Assembly (NCBI GenBank): GCA_024236155.1
Contig: JACKLA010000003.1
Span: 248,001-312,000, forward strand
DNA from: Sphingomonadaceae bacterium
Lineage (GTDB): Bacteria; Pseudomonadota; Alphaproteobacteria; Sphingomonadales; Sphingomonadaceae
DNA: 64,000 bases
Reading direction: 5' to 3'
Shown: one piece after another, positions 1-8,283 of the stretch
Numbering within the stretch: position 1 is the first letter of the stretch
How the letters are laid out: each line of letters begins with the position of its first letter
Notes under the pieces: generated by a model
Told to the model about the DNA's origin: nothing
What the model saw: only the letters and a program-made list of their open reading frames with translations
Databases searched by the model: none
Translations under genes and position numbers: made by a program

Positions 1-130
1 AGAAAACCGACCGCGCCTTTCAAGCTTTGATTTGAAAGGGGCACTCCGTGCCCAATCGCGCTACACCTCTGCGTCTCTCCTTTCCTCTGCGCTCTCTGCG
101 AGAACCCAAAAGGCACACAAGCCGCGAGTA
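1..130. other. Gene-free left edge with CTCTGCG repeats
   Basis: No convincing gene lies between the window edge and the end of the first minus-strand gene. The stretch holds three copies of CTCTGCG at about 67-73, 85-91 and 94-100, ending in CTCTGCGAGAA. This is loosely like the direct-repeat flanks I associate with GxxExxY genes, but no such gene is visible here. It could be the edge of a repeat lying mostly outside the window. Confidence 0.3.
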
Positions 131-862
131 TCAAACCCCCTTCAAAGCCAGCGCCAACCGATTTGCCACATCGGTAATCAGCGCCGCCCAACGCGCCTGA
201 TCGACTTCGGTCGCGATCAGATCCTGCCGGATCTCGATGGTAAGATAACGCCGCCCATGCGCCTCTGCATGACGGTCCATCGTCGCGTTGAGTTGCTTGC
301 CCGAATAGGGCTGGTTGTCGCCCACCTCGAGACCCTCCTCGCGGAACAGGCGCATGGCGTGCTGCGCCGCACTGTCATCATGGTTGTAGAGCAGCGCGAC
401 TTCCCACGGGCGCTTTTCCAGCGGCTTTGTTTCAAGCTGGGGCGTAAAGCTGTGCAGCGCCACGATAAGCTCGGGTTGCGCGGCATCGAGCCATTGGCCC
501 AACGCATCGTGGTAGGGCTTGTGGAAGCGTTCGATCCGCCCTTCGATATTCGCGCCGATATTGCCCGGAATCAGGTGTCCGTCGCTTGAAGTCGGAACGG
601 CAGAGGCTTCATCGGGATTGCGGTGCAGGTCGCACACCAGCCGGCTGATACAGGCGATATGCGCCGGGACACCGTGCCGCCGCGCCATGCGGTCGGCAAT
701 GCCCTCGGTCCCGATATCGACCGCGATATGGGTATCGAGCAGTTCGGGTGGCACACCCAGTTCGATATCGTCGGGCACGAAATTGGACGCATGATCCGCC
801 ACGCACACGATCCGGCCGCGCACCGGCTCGCCGACCTGCCTGTAGGGAAGCCCGTCGATCAT
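131..862 (-). CDS. N-formylglutamate amidohydrolase family protein
   Basis: 243 aa, matching the N-formylglutamate amidohydrolase family (PF05013 type), zinc-dependent cytoplasmic enzymes that release formate from N-formyl amino acids, classically in histidine breakdown. Visible family blocks are CVADHASNFVP near residue 20, SRLVCDLHRNPDE near 73, FHKPYHDALG near 113, IVALHSFTP near 133 and a C-terminal YLTIEIRQDL. The ATG at 862 is chosen because the homologous region begins directly after it and it overlaps the upstream ispE stop in an ATGA, which implies translational coupling. The open frame extends further upstream, but that extension lies inside ispE. No other hut genes are nearby, so the true substrate is open. 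Confidence 0.88.
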   Translation of the reverse strand: MIDGLPYRQVGEPVRGRIVCVADHASNFVPDDIELGVPPELLDTHIAVDIGTEGIADRMARRHGVPAHIACISRLVCDLHRNPDEASAVPTSSDGHLIPGNIGANIEGRIERFHKPYHDALGQWLDAAQPELIVALHSFTPQLETKPLEKRPWEVALLYNHDDSAAQHAMRLFREEGLEVGDNQPYSGKQLNATMDRHAEAHGRRYLTIEIRQDLIATEVDQARWAALITDVANRLALALKGV

Positions 863-1668
863 CGAAGTCGTCCTGCCATTCGCCACCAGTCCGGATGGTC
901 CAGTGCCATGCGGTCCATAGCGTCCCCGGCGGCCTCGGGCGTTGGGAAAATGGCGAAACATGTGGCTCCTGAGCCGGACATACGGCTGAGCAGCGGTTTC
1001 GTCCCTTCGAGCGCTGCAAGCACCTCGCCGATTTGCGGGCATAGCCCAATGGCAGGCGCTTCAAGATCGTTGCGCCCGGACAGGGCGATTTCGCTCACCG
1101 ACCCTTGCGGCATCGGCCCGCGATCCATGCCGTCCCACGCCTTGAATACCGGGCCGGTAGCGAGCGGCACGCGGGGATTGACCAGCAGAACGGGTATCCC
1201 GGTCCAATCGCTTTCGATGGCTTCAAGCTCGGTCCCGGTGCCGCGTCCGATGCAGGTTTCGCTGCGCACACAGGCGGGGACATCCGCGCCCAGCTTCGCC
1301 GCGCGGTCCGGCCAGTCGTCGGGCAGCCCGTGCATCGCCTCGACCAGCCGGAACACCGCCCCCGCATCCGCCGAGCCGCCACCCAGCCCCGCCGCAACCG
1401 GCAGGCGCTTTTCCAGATCGATTGCCATGCCACCGGGACGCGGCAGTTTGGTGAGCGCTTTGGCCACGATATTGTCGAACGGATTGTCGAGCGTGGTGGC
1501 GAATTCGCCCGAAACCGTCAGCCGATCTTCCTCAGCCGTTCGGGCCGACAACTGATCGCCATCGTCGACAAAGGCGAACAGCGTTTCAAGCTCGTGATAC
1601 CCATCCTCCCGCCGCCGCCGGACATGCAGCGCAAGGTTGATCTTGGCGTAGGCGGTTTCGCTGGGCAT
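859..1668 (-). CDS. ispE: 4-diphosphocytidyl-2-C-methyl-D-erythritol kinase
   Basis: 269 aa GHMP-family kinase. IspE phosphorylates the 2-hydroxyl of CDP-methylerythritol in the MEP pathway of isoprenoid synthesis, in the cytoplasm. The N-terminus AYAKINLALHV is the typical IspE substrate-binding start. The GHMP ATP loop LPVAAGLGGGSADAG lies near residue 90, and the C-terminal SRMSGSGATCFAIF motif is present. Start ATG at 1668 (MPSETAYAKINL) is preferred over an upstream ATG that would overlap the neighbour, because family members begin right before AKINL. The gene is coupled to the downstream amidohydrolase by an ATGA overlap. Confidence 0.95.
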   Translation of the reverse strand: MPSETAYAKINLALHVRRRREDGYHELETLFAFVDDGDQLSARTAEEDRLTVSGEFATTLDNPFDNIVAKALTKLPRPGGMAIDLEKRLPVAAGLGGGSADAGAVFRLVEAMHGLPDDWPDRAAKLGADVPACVRSETCIGRGTGTELEAIESDWTGIPVLLVNPRVPLATGPVFKAWDGMDRGPMPQGSVSEIALSGRNDLEAPAIGLCPQIGEVLAALEGTKPLLSRMSGSGATCFAIFPTPEAAGDAMDRMALDHPDWWRMAGRLR

Positions 1669-1720
1669 GCTGGTGCCTTCACCACGTCGCCCGCTGCGAT
1701 GCAATGCCCTTGTGCGCCAG

Positions 1721-2998
1721 TCAGATTTCATCCGTTACGGGCCGGAAAACACGGCGGCAAACGCGAAAGTTGCCCTCATCGGGATAATCGAACAGCCGGT
1801 CGGTGAATTCGCGCGTCCCGATCTTGCTGCTTTCCTCAGCGACACAGGTGATCTGGTCCCGTGACGAGCCGTGGAACTTTCGACCTCCTGCAGGAATGCA
1901 CGGAGTGCCGCTCACCATGGAGGCAGTGATGCCTTCCCTTGATTCATCCACCAGGACAGTGGCCTGATATCTCTCACCGTTGCAGAACACGCTTATGGTC
2001 CACGTCCCGGACAGGCCGTAGCCCGGTTGCGGCGAAATCGAGGCGAACTCGGCAGTCACATCGCCTTGTTCGGCGCGGTAAGACTGCTGCTTGTCAGTCT
2101 CCTCCCGCTTCTCGCCGGATTTGTCGTTCTCCGCAGGAACCACGCGCGAAGGTGGCGGGGTCAAACCAGACCTCAGTGCCTCGTCTTTCAGCTTGCCCGG
2201 CAAGCGATCGAACAGGTATTCCTCATCGGCAACAGCATCCTCGATCTTGATGCCTTCGATGACACCGGTATTGCCCGACAGGAAAATCCTGTTGCCGCGC
2301 ACCCATTGATAGAGCCTGAGCAATCGGCTCTCGAGCGTGGAAATGGCGAACTGATCCTTGGCCATCCGCGCATCGGCGAGGCCGTGGAGGTATTCGTCGG
2401 CACGGTGACGGATGGCATCGCTATCGGGTGCAGGATGCTCGTAGTCATCCCGATAGACGATATCGCGGAAGAAGCGTTTAGTCCGGCGTGGCGTCTTTTC
2501 GAGTGGACCTGTTACGACCGGCTTGGCTCCGGGCTCTCCACCTGTCGTGTCCACGGGATCCTTTTTGGGCGGTTTCTCAGGGCTTTTTCCGCCGGTTTCG
2601 CTCTCCTGATAAGGATATGGTTCGCCAACCATTTCCTGCCAGCTCTTGCCACCACAGCCCAGTCGTACCCGTTGCTCGAATGCGCGCCTGAAGCTGGCAA
2701 TCTCGCTGGGCAAGAGAAGTTCGTTGATATTGTTGGGCAGATCACTGTCACCGCTAAGGAAGAAAGAGCGCGTTGCCCCCGCTGTGTAACTCCACTCCTT
2801 GCATTTTCCTTCGGCCCGGTATTTGTCCATCAGCGCCAGATTGTCCCGAATACCTTCGCGGATGAACTTGGCCGTTGCGAGCCTTGCTTGCTCTTCCTGC
2901 GTAATGATCTGCGCTGCGGTTCGGGTCGCTTGCGGAACCAGGGATACAGCACCGAGGACGAGCGTGAACCCGAACAAAGCTATTCCAGACCCGCGCAT
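1721..2998 (-). CDS. Secreted protein of unknown function
   Basis: 425 aa with a probable signal peptide: a charged MRGSG start, a hydrophobic segment to about residue 22 and a likely cleavage near AAQ at 28-30. The middle (about 134-175) is a proline- and lysine-rich low-complexity linker. The C-terminal part (about 305-425) carries several cysteines and repeated beta-like segments (GLSGTWTISVFCNGERYQATV). I recognise no family. It lies 52 bases upstream of ispE on the same strand and may be co-transcribed. Periplasmic location is inferred from the signal peptide. Confidence 0.7.
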   Translation of the reverse strand: MRGSGIALFGFTLVLGAVSLVPQATRTAAQIITQEEQARLATAKFIREGIRDNLALMDKYRAEGKCKEWSYTAGATRSFFLSGDSDLPNNINELLLPSEIASFRRAFEQRVRLGCGGKSWQEMVGEPYPYQESETGGKSPEKPPKKDPVDTTGGEPGAKPVVTGPLEKTPRRTKRFFRDIVYRDDYEHPAPDSDAIRHRADEYLHGLADARMAKDQFAISTLESRLLRLYQWVRGNRIFLSGNTGVIEGIKIEDAVADEEYLFDRLPGKLKDEALRSGLTPPPSRVVPAENDKSGEKREETDKQQSYRAEQGDVTAEFASISPQPGYGLSGTWTISVFCNGERYQATVLVDESREGITASMVSGTPCIPAGGRKFHGSSRDQITCVAEESSKIGTREFTDRLFDYPDEGNFRVCRRVFRPVTDEI

Positions 2999-3087
2999 GA
3001 CAATCCCCCGCGAATGCGACCGCCGATGTTACAAGTGTCGCATGTCGCAGGAGATGCCGCAACCCAGCGGGTTTTGGATGGATTCAG

Positions 3088-3122
3088 CCGAAATTTCGGA
3101 TCAGCCATCCCCGTTTCGGGGA
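3088..3122 (-). terminator. Two hairpins after etfD, possible terminator
   Basis: Between the etfD stop and the next minus-strand gene are two adjacent palindromes: TCCCCGTTTCGGGGA (3108-3122) and CCGAAATTTCGG (3088-3099). Read on the minus strand they directly follow the etfD stop. There is no clear T-run, so a Rho-independent terminator is only possible, not shown. Confidence 0.3.
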
Positions 3123-3129
3123 GGAGTGA

Positions 3130-4791
3130 TCACATATTCGGATAGTTCGGGCCGCCGCCGCCTTCGGGCGTCGTCCAGGTGATGTTCTGGTTCGGGTCCT
3201 TGATGTCGCAGGTCTTGCAGTGGACGCAGTTCTGGCTGTTGATCTGGAAGCGCATTTCGCCGCTGTCCTCGTCTTCCAGCCATTCGTAGACACCTGCCGG
3301 GCAGTATCGGGTCGAAGGGCCGGCGAAGACCTTGAGCTCGCTTTCCTTCTGCAGCGCCGGGTCCTTCAGCTTGAGGTGGTTCGGCTGGTCCTCTGCATGG
3401 TTGGTGAAGCTGAAGGCGACGCTGGTCAGCCGGTCGAAGCTGATCTTGCCATCGGGCTTGGGATAATCGATTGGCTGGTGCAGGTCGGCCCGCTGCAATT
3501 CCTCGTAATCGCGGTGATGCTTCATCGCGAAAGGCAGGCCGATCTTCAGCTGGCGCATCCACATGTCGATGCCCGCCAGCACGGTGCCCAGATCATTGCC
3601 GAACTTGGCGACCAGCGGCTGGGCGTTCTTGACCTGCTTGAGCTCGCTGGCGATCCAGCTTTCGCGCACTGCCGCGTCGTAATCCATCAGCTCGGTCTTT
3701 TCCGCGCCCGATGCGATGGCGGCAGCGATGCTCTCGGCCGCCAGCATGCCGCTCTTCATCGCGGTGTGGCTGCCCTTGATGCGCGGCACATTGACGAAGC
3801 CCGCCGCGCAGCCGATCAGCGCGCCGCCGGGGAAGGCGAGCTTTGGCACGGACTGCCAGCCGCCTTCGTTGATCGCGCGCGCGCCATAGGCAACGCGCGT
3901 GCCGCCCTCCAGATATTCGCGGATCGCCGGGTGCTGCTTCCACCGCTGGAATTCCTGGAACGGCGCGACATAGGGGTTCTTGTAATCGAGAGCGGTAACG
4001 AAGCCGAGGGCGACCTGACCGTTCGCCTGGTGGTAGAGGAAACCCCCGCCCCACGTATCGCTTTCCGACAGCGGCCAGCCCTGCGTGTGGATCACCCGGC
4101 CCGGCACATGCTTGTCCGGATCGATGTCCCACAATTCCTTGATCCCGATGCCATAGACCTGCGGCTGGCAATCGGCCTCGAGATCGAACTTCGCTTTCAT
4201 TTGCTTGGTCAGGTTACCACGCGCACCCTCGGCAAACAGCGTGTACTTGGCGTGGATTTCCATGCCCGGCTGGAAATCGCCCTTGTGCGATCCATCCGCC
4301 GCGATGCCCATATCCTGCGTGATCACGCCGCCGACCGCGCCGTTCTCGTCAATGATGACATCGGCTGCGGGGAAGCCGGGGAAGACCATCACGCCCAGCC
4401 CTTCGGCCTGTTCGGCGAGCCAGCGGGTCAGGCTGCCGAGCGAGCCGGTATAAGTGCCCTTGTTCGACATGAAGGGCGGCATCATCAGGTGCGGCATCGC
4501 GACATGCTTGTTCCTGGTCAGCACCCAGTGCCAGTTGTCGGTCACCGGTGTCTGCGCCATCGGGCAGTTCATCTCACGCCATTCGGGCAGAAGCTCGTCG
4601 AGCGCCTTGGGATCGACCACCGCGCCCGAGAGGATATGGGCGCCGATTTCCGAACCCTTTTCGAGCACCACCACTTCAAGGTCCGCATTGACCTGCTTGA
4701 GCCGGATCGCAGCGGCGAGGCCAGCCGGGCCGCCCCCCACAATCACAACGTCGCATGGCATGGATTCGCGTTCTATGGCTTCGGCGCTCAT
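3130..4791 (-). CDS. etfD: Electron transfer flavoprotein-ubiquinone oxidoreductase
   Basis: 553 aa, full length for ETF:ubiquinone oxidoreductase, the membrane-associated FAD and 4Fe-4S enzyme that passes electrons from fatty-acid and amino-acid dehydrogenases via ETF to quinone. Residues 14-31 hold the FAD Rossmann motif VVIVGGGPAGLAAAIRL. The C-terminal cluster ligands are C497, C522, C525 and C528 (NCVHCKTC); their 25-3-3 spacing equals that of the mammalian enzyme. The ATG at 4791 is a normal start. The gene is divergent from the plus-strand gene at 4892, leaving about 100 bases for two promoters. Also called fixC-like or ETFDH. Confidence 0.96.
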   Translation of the reverse strand: MSAEAIERESMPCDVVIVGGGPAGLAAAIRLKQVNADLEVVVLEKGSEIGAHILSGAVVDPKALDELLPEWREMNCPMAQTPVTDNWHWVLTRNKHVAMPHLMMPPFMSNKGTYTGSLGSLTRWLAEQAEGLGVMVFPGFPAADVIIDENGAVGGVITQDMGIAADGSHKGDFQPGMEIHAKYTLFAEGARGNLTKQMKAKFDLEADCQPQVYGIGIKELWDIDPDKHVPGRVIHTQGWPLSESDTWGGGFLYHQANGQVALGFVTALDYKNPYVAPFQEFQRWKQHPAIREYLEGGTRVAYGARAINEGGWQSVPKLAFPGGALIGCAAGFVNVPRIKGSHTAMKSGMLAAESIAAAIASGAEKTELMDYDAAVRESWIASELKQVKNAQPLVAKFGNDLGTVLAGIDMWMRQLKIGLPFAMKHHRDYEELQRADLHQPIDYPKPDGKISFDRLTSVAFSFTNHAEDQPNHLKLKDPALQKESELKVFAGPSTRYCPAGVYEWLEDEDSGEMRFQINSQNCVHCKTCDIKDPNQNITWTTPEGGGGPNYPNM

Positions 4792-4891
4792 TGCCTGTCG
4801 TCCCTCGTTTTGGCCCGCGCGTTCATTCGCGCAGAATACGTGCGAATGCCTTGTATACTGCGGCGCGACAGGTCAAGACCTGCCACCGGCC

Positions 4892-5692
4892 ATGAACAAG
4901 CAGCAATCCCCTTCCCTCGCGCAAGACTATGAAGCGGCCATCGAATGGTGGCAGCTGGCAGGCGTCGATGCCGATTACGCCGATGACGCTACGGACTGGC
5001 TGGCCGCGCCGGAGGCGGAGGCAGAGCCTGCGCAACGCCCTGCCCCGGCGCACAAACCCGCCGCAAAGCCCGATCCCGCCCCATCGGTGCCGAGGGTAGC
5101 GATGGGCGGGGACAAATCGGGCTGGCCGCAAACCCTCGAGGAATTCCAGCACTGGTGGCTCGAATCGGGCACGCTCGATGCAGGTGGCAGCTATCCGCGC
5201 GTGGCACCGCGCCGGTCAGTTGGCGGGTCGGGGGACAGTTCGGCGGGCAGTTCAGCAGGCACGGCGCTGATGGTGATCGTCCCCGAACCCGAAGAGGCGG
5301 ACCGCGAAACGCTGCTTTCGGGGCCAGAGGGGCGCCTGCTCGCCGGGTTCCTTGCCGCCGCCGGAATTGCGCCCGGATCGGCCTATGTCGCATCCGCCCT
5401 GCCCCGCCATACGCCGCTGCCCGACTGGGGCCAGCTCAAGGCCGATGGCGTGGGCGATCTGCTCGCGCATCACATCGCGCTCGCGGCGCCGAATCGCATT
5501 CTTGCCTTCGGGCGCAACATTCTGCCGCTTTTGGGCCACGATACGGCGCAAGGCGCTGCTATTTTACGCGATTTTAACCATGACGGAGGAAGCGTGCCGG
5601 TGATGGGTGCCGCAACGCTCGGCGAATTGCTCAGATCGGCAGGCCGCCGCAAGCAGTTCTGGCACCGCTGGCTCGATTGGACGGAAGGCTGA
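4892..5692 (+). CDS. Uracil-DNA glycosylase-like protein, probably non-catalytic
   Basis: 266 aa. Residues from about 125 resemble the family 4/5 uracil-DNA glycosylase fold: ALMVIVPEPEEADRE stands where the catalytic GEAPG-EDxxG loop should be, then SGPEGRLLAGFLAAAGI, and PNRILAFGRNILPLLG where family members have a conserved VALG block. The protein contains no cysteine at all, so the usual 4Fe-4S cluster is impossible. The late HPS/HPA motif is replaced by MGAATLGELLR. The first ~120 residues are an acidic and Pro/Ala-rich extension. It ends two bases before the GTG of the lytic transglycosylase gene, so the two are likely co-transcribed. Calling it a pseudoenzyme is inference. Confidence 0.7.
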   Translation: MNKQQSPSLAQDYEAAIEWWQLAGVDADYADDATDWLAAPEAEAEPAQRPAPAHKPAAKPDPAPSVPRVAMGGDKSGWPQTLEEFQHWWLESGTLDAGGSYPRVAPRRSVGGSGDSSAGSSAGTALMVIVPEPEEADRETLLSGPEGRLLAGFLAAAGIAPGSAYVASALPRHTPLPDWGQLKADGVGDLLAHHIALAAPNRILAFGRNILPLLGHDTAQGAAILRDFNHDGGSVPVMGAATLGELLRSAGRRKQFWHRWLDWTEG

Positions 5693-5693
5693 T

Positions 5694-7466
5694 GTGACGA
5701 AAACCGGTTCCCTGCGTTTTGCTCTGGCTATTGCCTGCGCCACTGTCGGGGGGATCGCTGCAACCCCTGCCGCCGCCAATTCCTCCGCTGCCGAATATTT
5801 CCGCGCCCGCGCCACATCCACCAATGTGCCAGCGCTGCTCTCGAACTCCGAGAAGGAGTATTACGAGCAGCTGTTCCGCGCGATCGATCGCGAGAACTGG
5901 AGCGAGGTGGACAGCCTGCTCGCCCAGCGCGCCGACGGCCCGCTGCACCAGGTCGCCAAGGCCGAATATTACCTTCACGCCAACAGCCCCAAGGTCGAAG
6001 CAGACAAGGTCCGCACCTGGCTTTCCGCCGGGACCGACCTGCCGCAAGCCGAACGGCTCAACACGCTGGGCCAGAAGCGCGGTCTCGATGCATCTTACGA
6101 TATCCCGCGCGAACAATCCTTCGTCAGCCAGGGCTATGCCTCCAAGCGGATCCTGCCGCGCACGGTGCAAGACGGTTCGATGCCATCTTCGGTTCGTTCG
6201 GGCATACTCGACAAGATCAAGAATGACGATCCCGACGGCGCACGGCTGCTGCTCGACGGGATCGACGCACAGCTAAGCAGCGAAGCGCGCGCCGAATGGC
6301 GCCAGCGTGTTGCGTGGAGCTATTACATCGAGAACCAGGACGCCGCCGCGCTGGGCATGGCGCGCACGGTGTCGGAAGGCGGCTCGGGCGCGTGGGTTGC
6401 CGAAGGGGACTGGGTTGCCGGGCTGGCTGCGTGGCGGCTCGACGATTGCGAAAGTTCCTCGGTCTATTTCCAGCGTTCGGCGCAGCGTGCCACCAACCCG
6501 GAACTTGCGGCCGCCGCCTATTACTGGGCGAGCCGCTCGCTGGTGCGTTGCCGTGAGCCTGAAAAGGCCGCCGAGCAGCTGCGCGGCGCCGCGCGGATGG
6601 ATGAAACCCTGTACGGCATGCTCGCGCTCGAACAGCTGGGCCAGGCCGTTCCGCAGCAGCATACCGCCCCCGATTTCAACCAGTCGGACTGGCAGGCGCT
6701 GCGCAATGTGCCCAATGTCCGCACCGCCGTCGCGCTGTCGGAAATCGGCCGCAGTGACCTTGCCGATGAAGTGCTGCGCCATCAGGCGCGGATCGGCGAT
6801 GCCTCTCAATATGGCGAGCTTTCGCGGCTTGCGCGCGAACTCGGCCTGCCTTCGACCCAGCTGTGGATGGCGCACAACGCGCCGCGCGGTGCCCGTTCGG
6901 AACCGGCGCTGCGTTATCCCGCACCGCGCTGGACCCCGGTCAATGGCTGGAAGGTCGACCCGGCGCTCGCCTATGCCCACACACTGCAGGAATCGAACTT
7001 CCGTGCGAGCGTGGTCAGCCCTGCCGGCGCGCGCGGGCTGATGCAGATCATGCCTGCTGCCGCAACCGACCATGCGCGCAAGATCGGTGTTTCGGGCAAT
7101 GCCCGCGACCTGTCGCAACCGGAAGTCAACCTCGCCTTCGGGCAGGAACATCTCGGCATGCTGCGTGACAGCGGCGCGACCGACGGGCTGCTGCCCAAGA
7201 TCATGGCCGCCTACAATGCCGGGCTTTCGCCGGTAACCCGGTGGAACAGCGAAGTCCGCGACCAGGGCGATGCGCTGCTTTACATGGAAAGCATCCCCTA
7301 TTGGGAAACGCGCGGCTATGTCGCCATCGTGATGCGCAATTACTGGATGTATGAGCGGCAGGCTGGCGGCAACTCACCCAGTCGTGAGGCGCTGGCGCAG
7401 GGCATGTGGCCAACTTTCCCCGAGCTTTCGGGCGGTCGCGGCGTTCGCCTGACGCATCGCGATTGA
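5694..7466 (+). CDS. Soluble lytic murein transglycosylase (Slt type)
   Basis: 590 aa, exported. The GTG at 5694 is chosen because it directly precedes TKTGSLRFALAIACA, a signal peptide ending near AAAN (~30). The long middle is alpha-helical and superhelical as in Slt70. The C-terminal SLT domain (about 425-565) has catalytic Glu433 in LQESNF, then GARGLMQIMP and AYNAGLSPVTRW. Such enzymes cleave the MurNAc-GlcNAc bond of peptidoglycan to a 1,6-anhydro product in the periplasm. The start lies two bases after the previous stop, suggesting coupling. The stop codon lies inside the first unit of the 11-bp tandem repeat at 7459-7502. Confidence 0.93.
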   Translation: MTKTGSLRFALAIACATVGGIAATPAAANSSAAEYFRARATSTNVPALLSNSEKEYYEQLFRAIDRENWSEVDSLLAQRADGPLHQVAKAEYYLHANSPKVEADKVRTWLSAGTDLPQAERLNTLGQKRGLDASYDIPREQSFVSQGYASKRILPRTVQDGSMPSSVRSGILDKIKNDDPDGARLLLDGIDAQLSSEARAEWRQRVAWSYYIENQDAAALGMARTVSEGGSGAWVAEGDWVAGLAAWRLDDCESSSVYFQRSAQRATNPELAAAAYYWASRSLVRCREPEKAAEQLRGAARMDETLYGMLALEQLGQAVPQQHTAPDFNQSDWQALRNVPNVRTAVALSEIGRSDLADEVLRHQARIGDASQYGELSRLARELGLPSTQLWMAHNAPRGARSEPALRYPAPRWTPVNGWKVDPALAYAHTLQESNFRASVVSPAGARGLMQIMPAAATDHARKIGVSGNARDLSQPEVNLAFGQEHLGMLRDSGATDGLLPKIMAAYNAGLSPVTRWNSEVRDQGDALLYMESIPYWETRGYVAIVMRNYWMYERQAGGNSPSREALAQGMWPTFPELSGGRGVRLTHRD

Positions 7467-7502
7467 TGGGCGATTAGCGGGCGATTGATAGGCGATTGAT
7501 GG
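7459..7502 (+). repeat. Four 11-bp tandem repeats, GCGATTGATGG
   Basis: Four head-to-tail units of exactly 11 bp: GCGATTGATGG (7459-7469), GCGATTAGCGG (7470-7480), GCGATTGATAG (7481-7491) and GCGATTGATGG (7492-7502). The array starts in the last codons of the transglycosylase gene and ends 29 bases before the moaB start. The period is close to one helical turn, which would place any bound proteins on one DNA face. It may equally be slippage-generated. Confidence 0.85.
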
Positions 7503-7531
7503 CCGAGCGTTGAAGAGCTAGTAGGCGCGCA

Positions 7532-8059
7532 ATGGCAATCGACCCTTCCCGCACCTTCAAACCGATCAATATCGCGCTGCTGACCGTATCGGACACGCGC
7601 ACCGCTGCCGATGATACTTCGGGCGATATCCTTGCCGAACGGATCAAGGCAGCGGGCCACCGGCTGGCTGCGCGCGCGATTGAGCGGGACGATGCCGATG
7701 CGCTGGTCCAGCGGCTCAACAACTGGATCGACGATACCGGCATCGATGCCATTGTCAGCACCGGCGGCACCGGCCTGACGGGCCGCGATGTGACGCCAGA
7801 GGCGCTCGACAGGGTCAAGGAGCGGGACATTCCCGGCTTTGGCGAGCTGTTTCGCATGGTCAGCTATTCGACCATCGGCACCAGCACGATCCAGAGCCGC
7901 GCCTGCGCCGTGCTGGCGCGCGGAACCTATGTCTTTGCCCTGCCGGGATCGAATGGCGCGGTGAAGGACGGGTGGGACGGCATCCTTGCCGAACAGCTCG
8001 ACAGCCGCAACCGCCCGTGCAATTTCGTCGAACTGATGCCGCGCCTGCGCGAAGCCTGA
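7532..8059 (+). CDS. moaB: Molybdenum cofactor biosynthesis protein B
   Basis: 175 aa MoCF/MogA-type fold. Signature blocks are LTVSDTRTAADDTSGD near residue 16, STGGTGLTGRDVTPEA near 72 (the molybdopterin-binding TGGTG loop) and ALPGSNGAVKDGWDGI near 138. MoaB/MogA proteins adenylylate molybdopterin before molybdenum insertion; in some bacteria MoaB is dispensable next to MogA. ATG at 7532 follows a weak purine stretch (GAAGAG). No other moa genes are in the window, so it stands alone here. Confidence 0.93.
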   Translation: MAIDPSRTFKPINIALLTVSDTRTAADDTSGDILAERIKAAGHRLAARAIERDDADALVQRLNNWIDDTGIDAIVSTGGTGLTGRDVTPEALDRVKERDIPGFGELFRMVSYSTIGTSTIQSRACAVLARGTYVFALPGSNGAVKDGWDGILAEQLDSRNRPCNFVELMPRLREA

Positions 8060-8283
8060 TTTCGCGCTGTCCTACAAGAGTGATGCTTGCGTAAGGCGGG
8101 GCGTCATGCCCACGCCTTCCCTGCCGTCCGGTCCACCGCAGTACCCGTTTCAAGTCCGGAGCAACCCGGAAACGAAGAGCCGTGCTCCGCAAGGTGACAG
8201 TTCTGGCAAAACAGGCGCAGGACAGTGTCATACCTGTCAACACCAGCAGCATATTCCGCTGGCGCAGCACCAATGTTCCGCAT

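Noticed and set aside
3220..4932. 570-codon plus-strand frame antisense to etfD
   Set aside because: Mirror frame of a GC-rich gene; no recognisable domains, and etfD on the other strand is certain.
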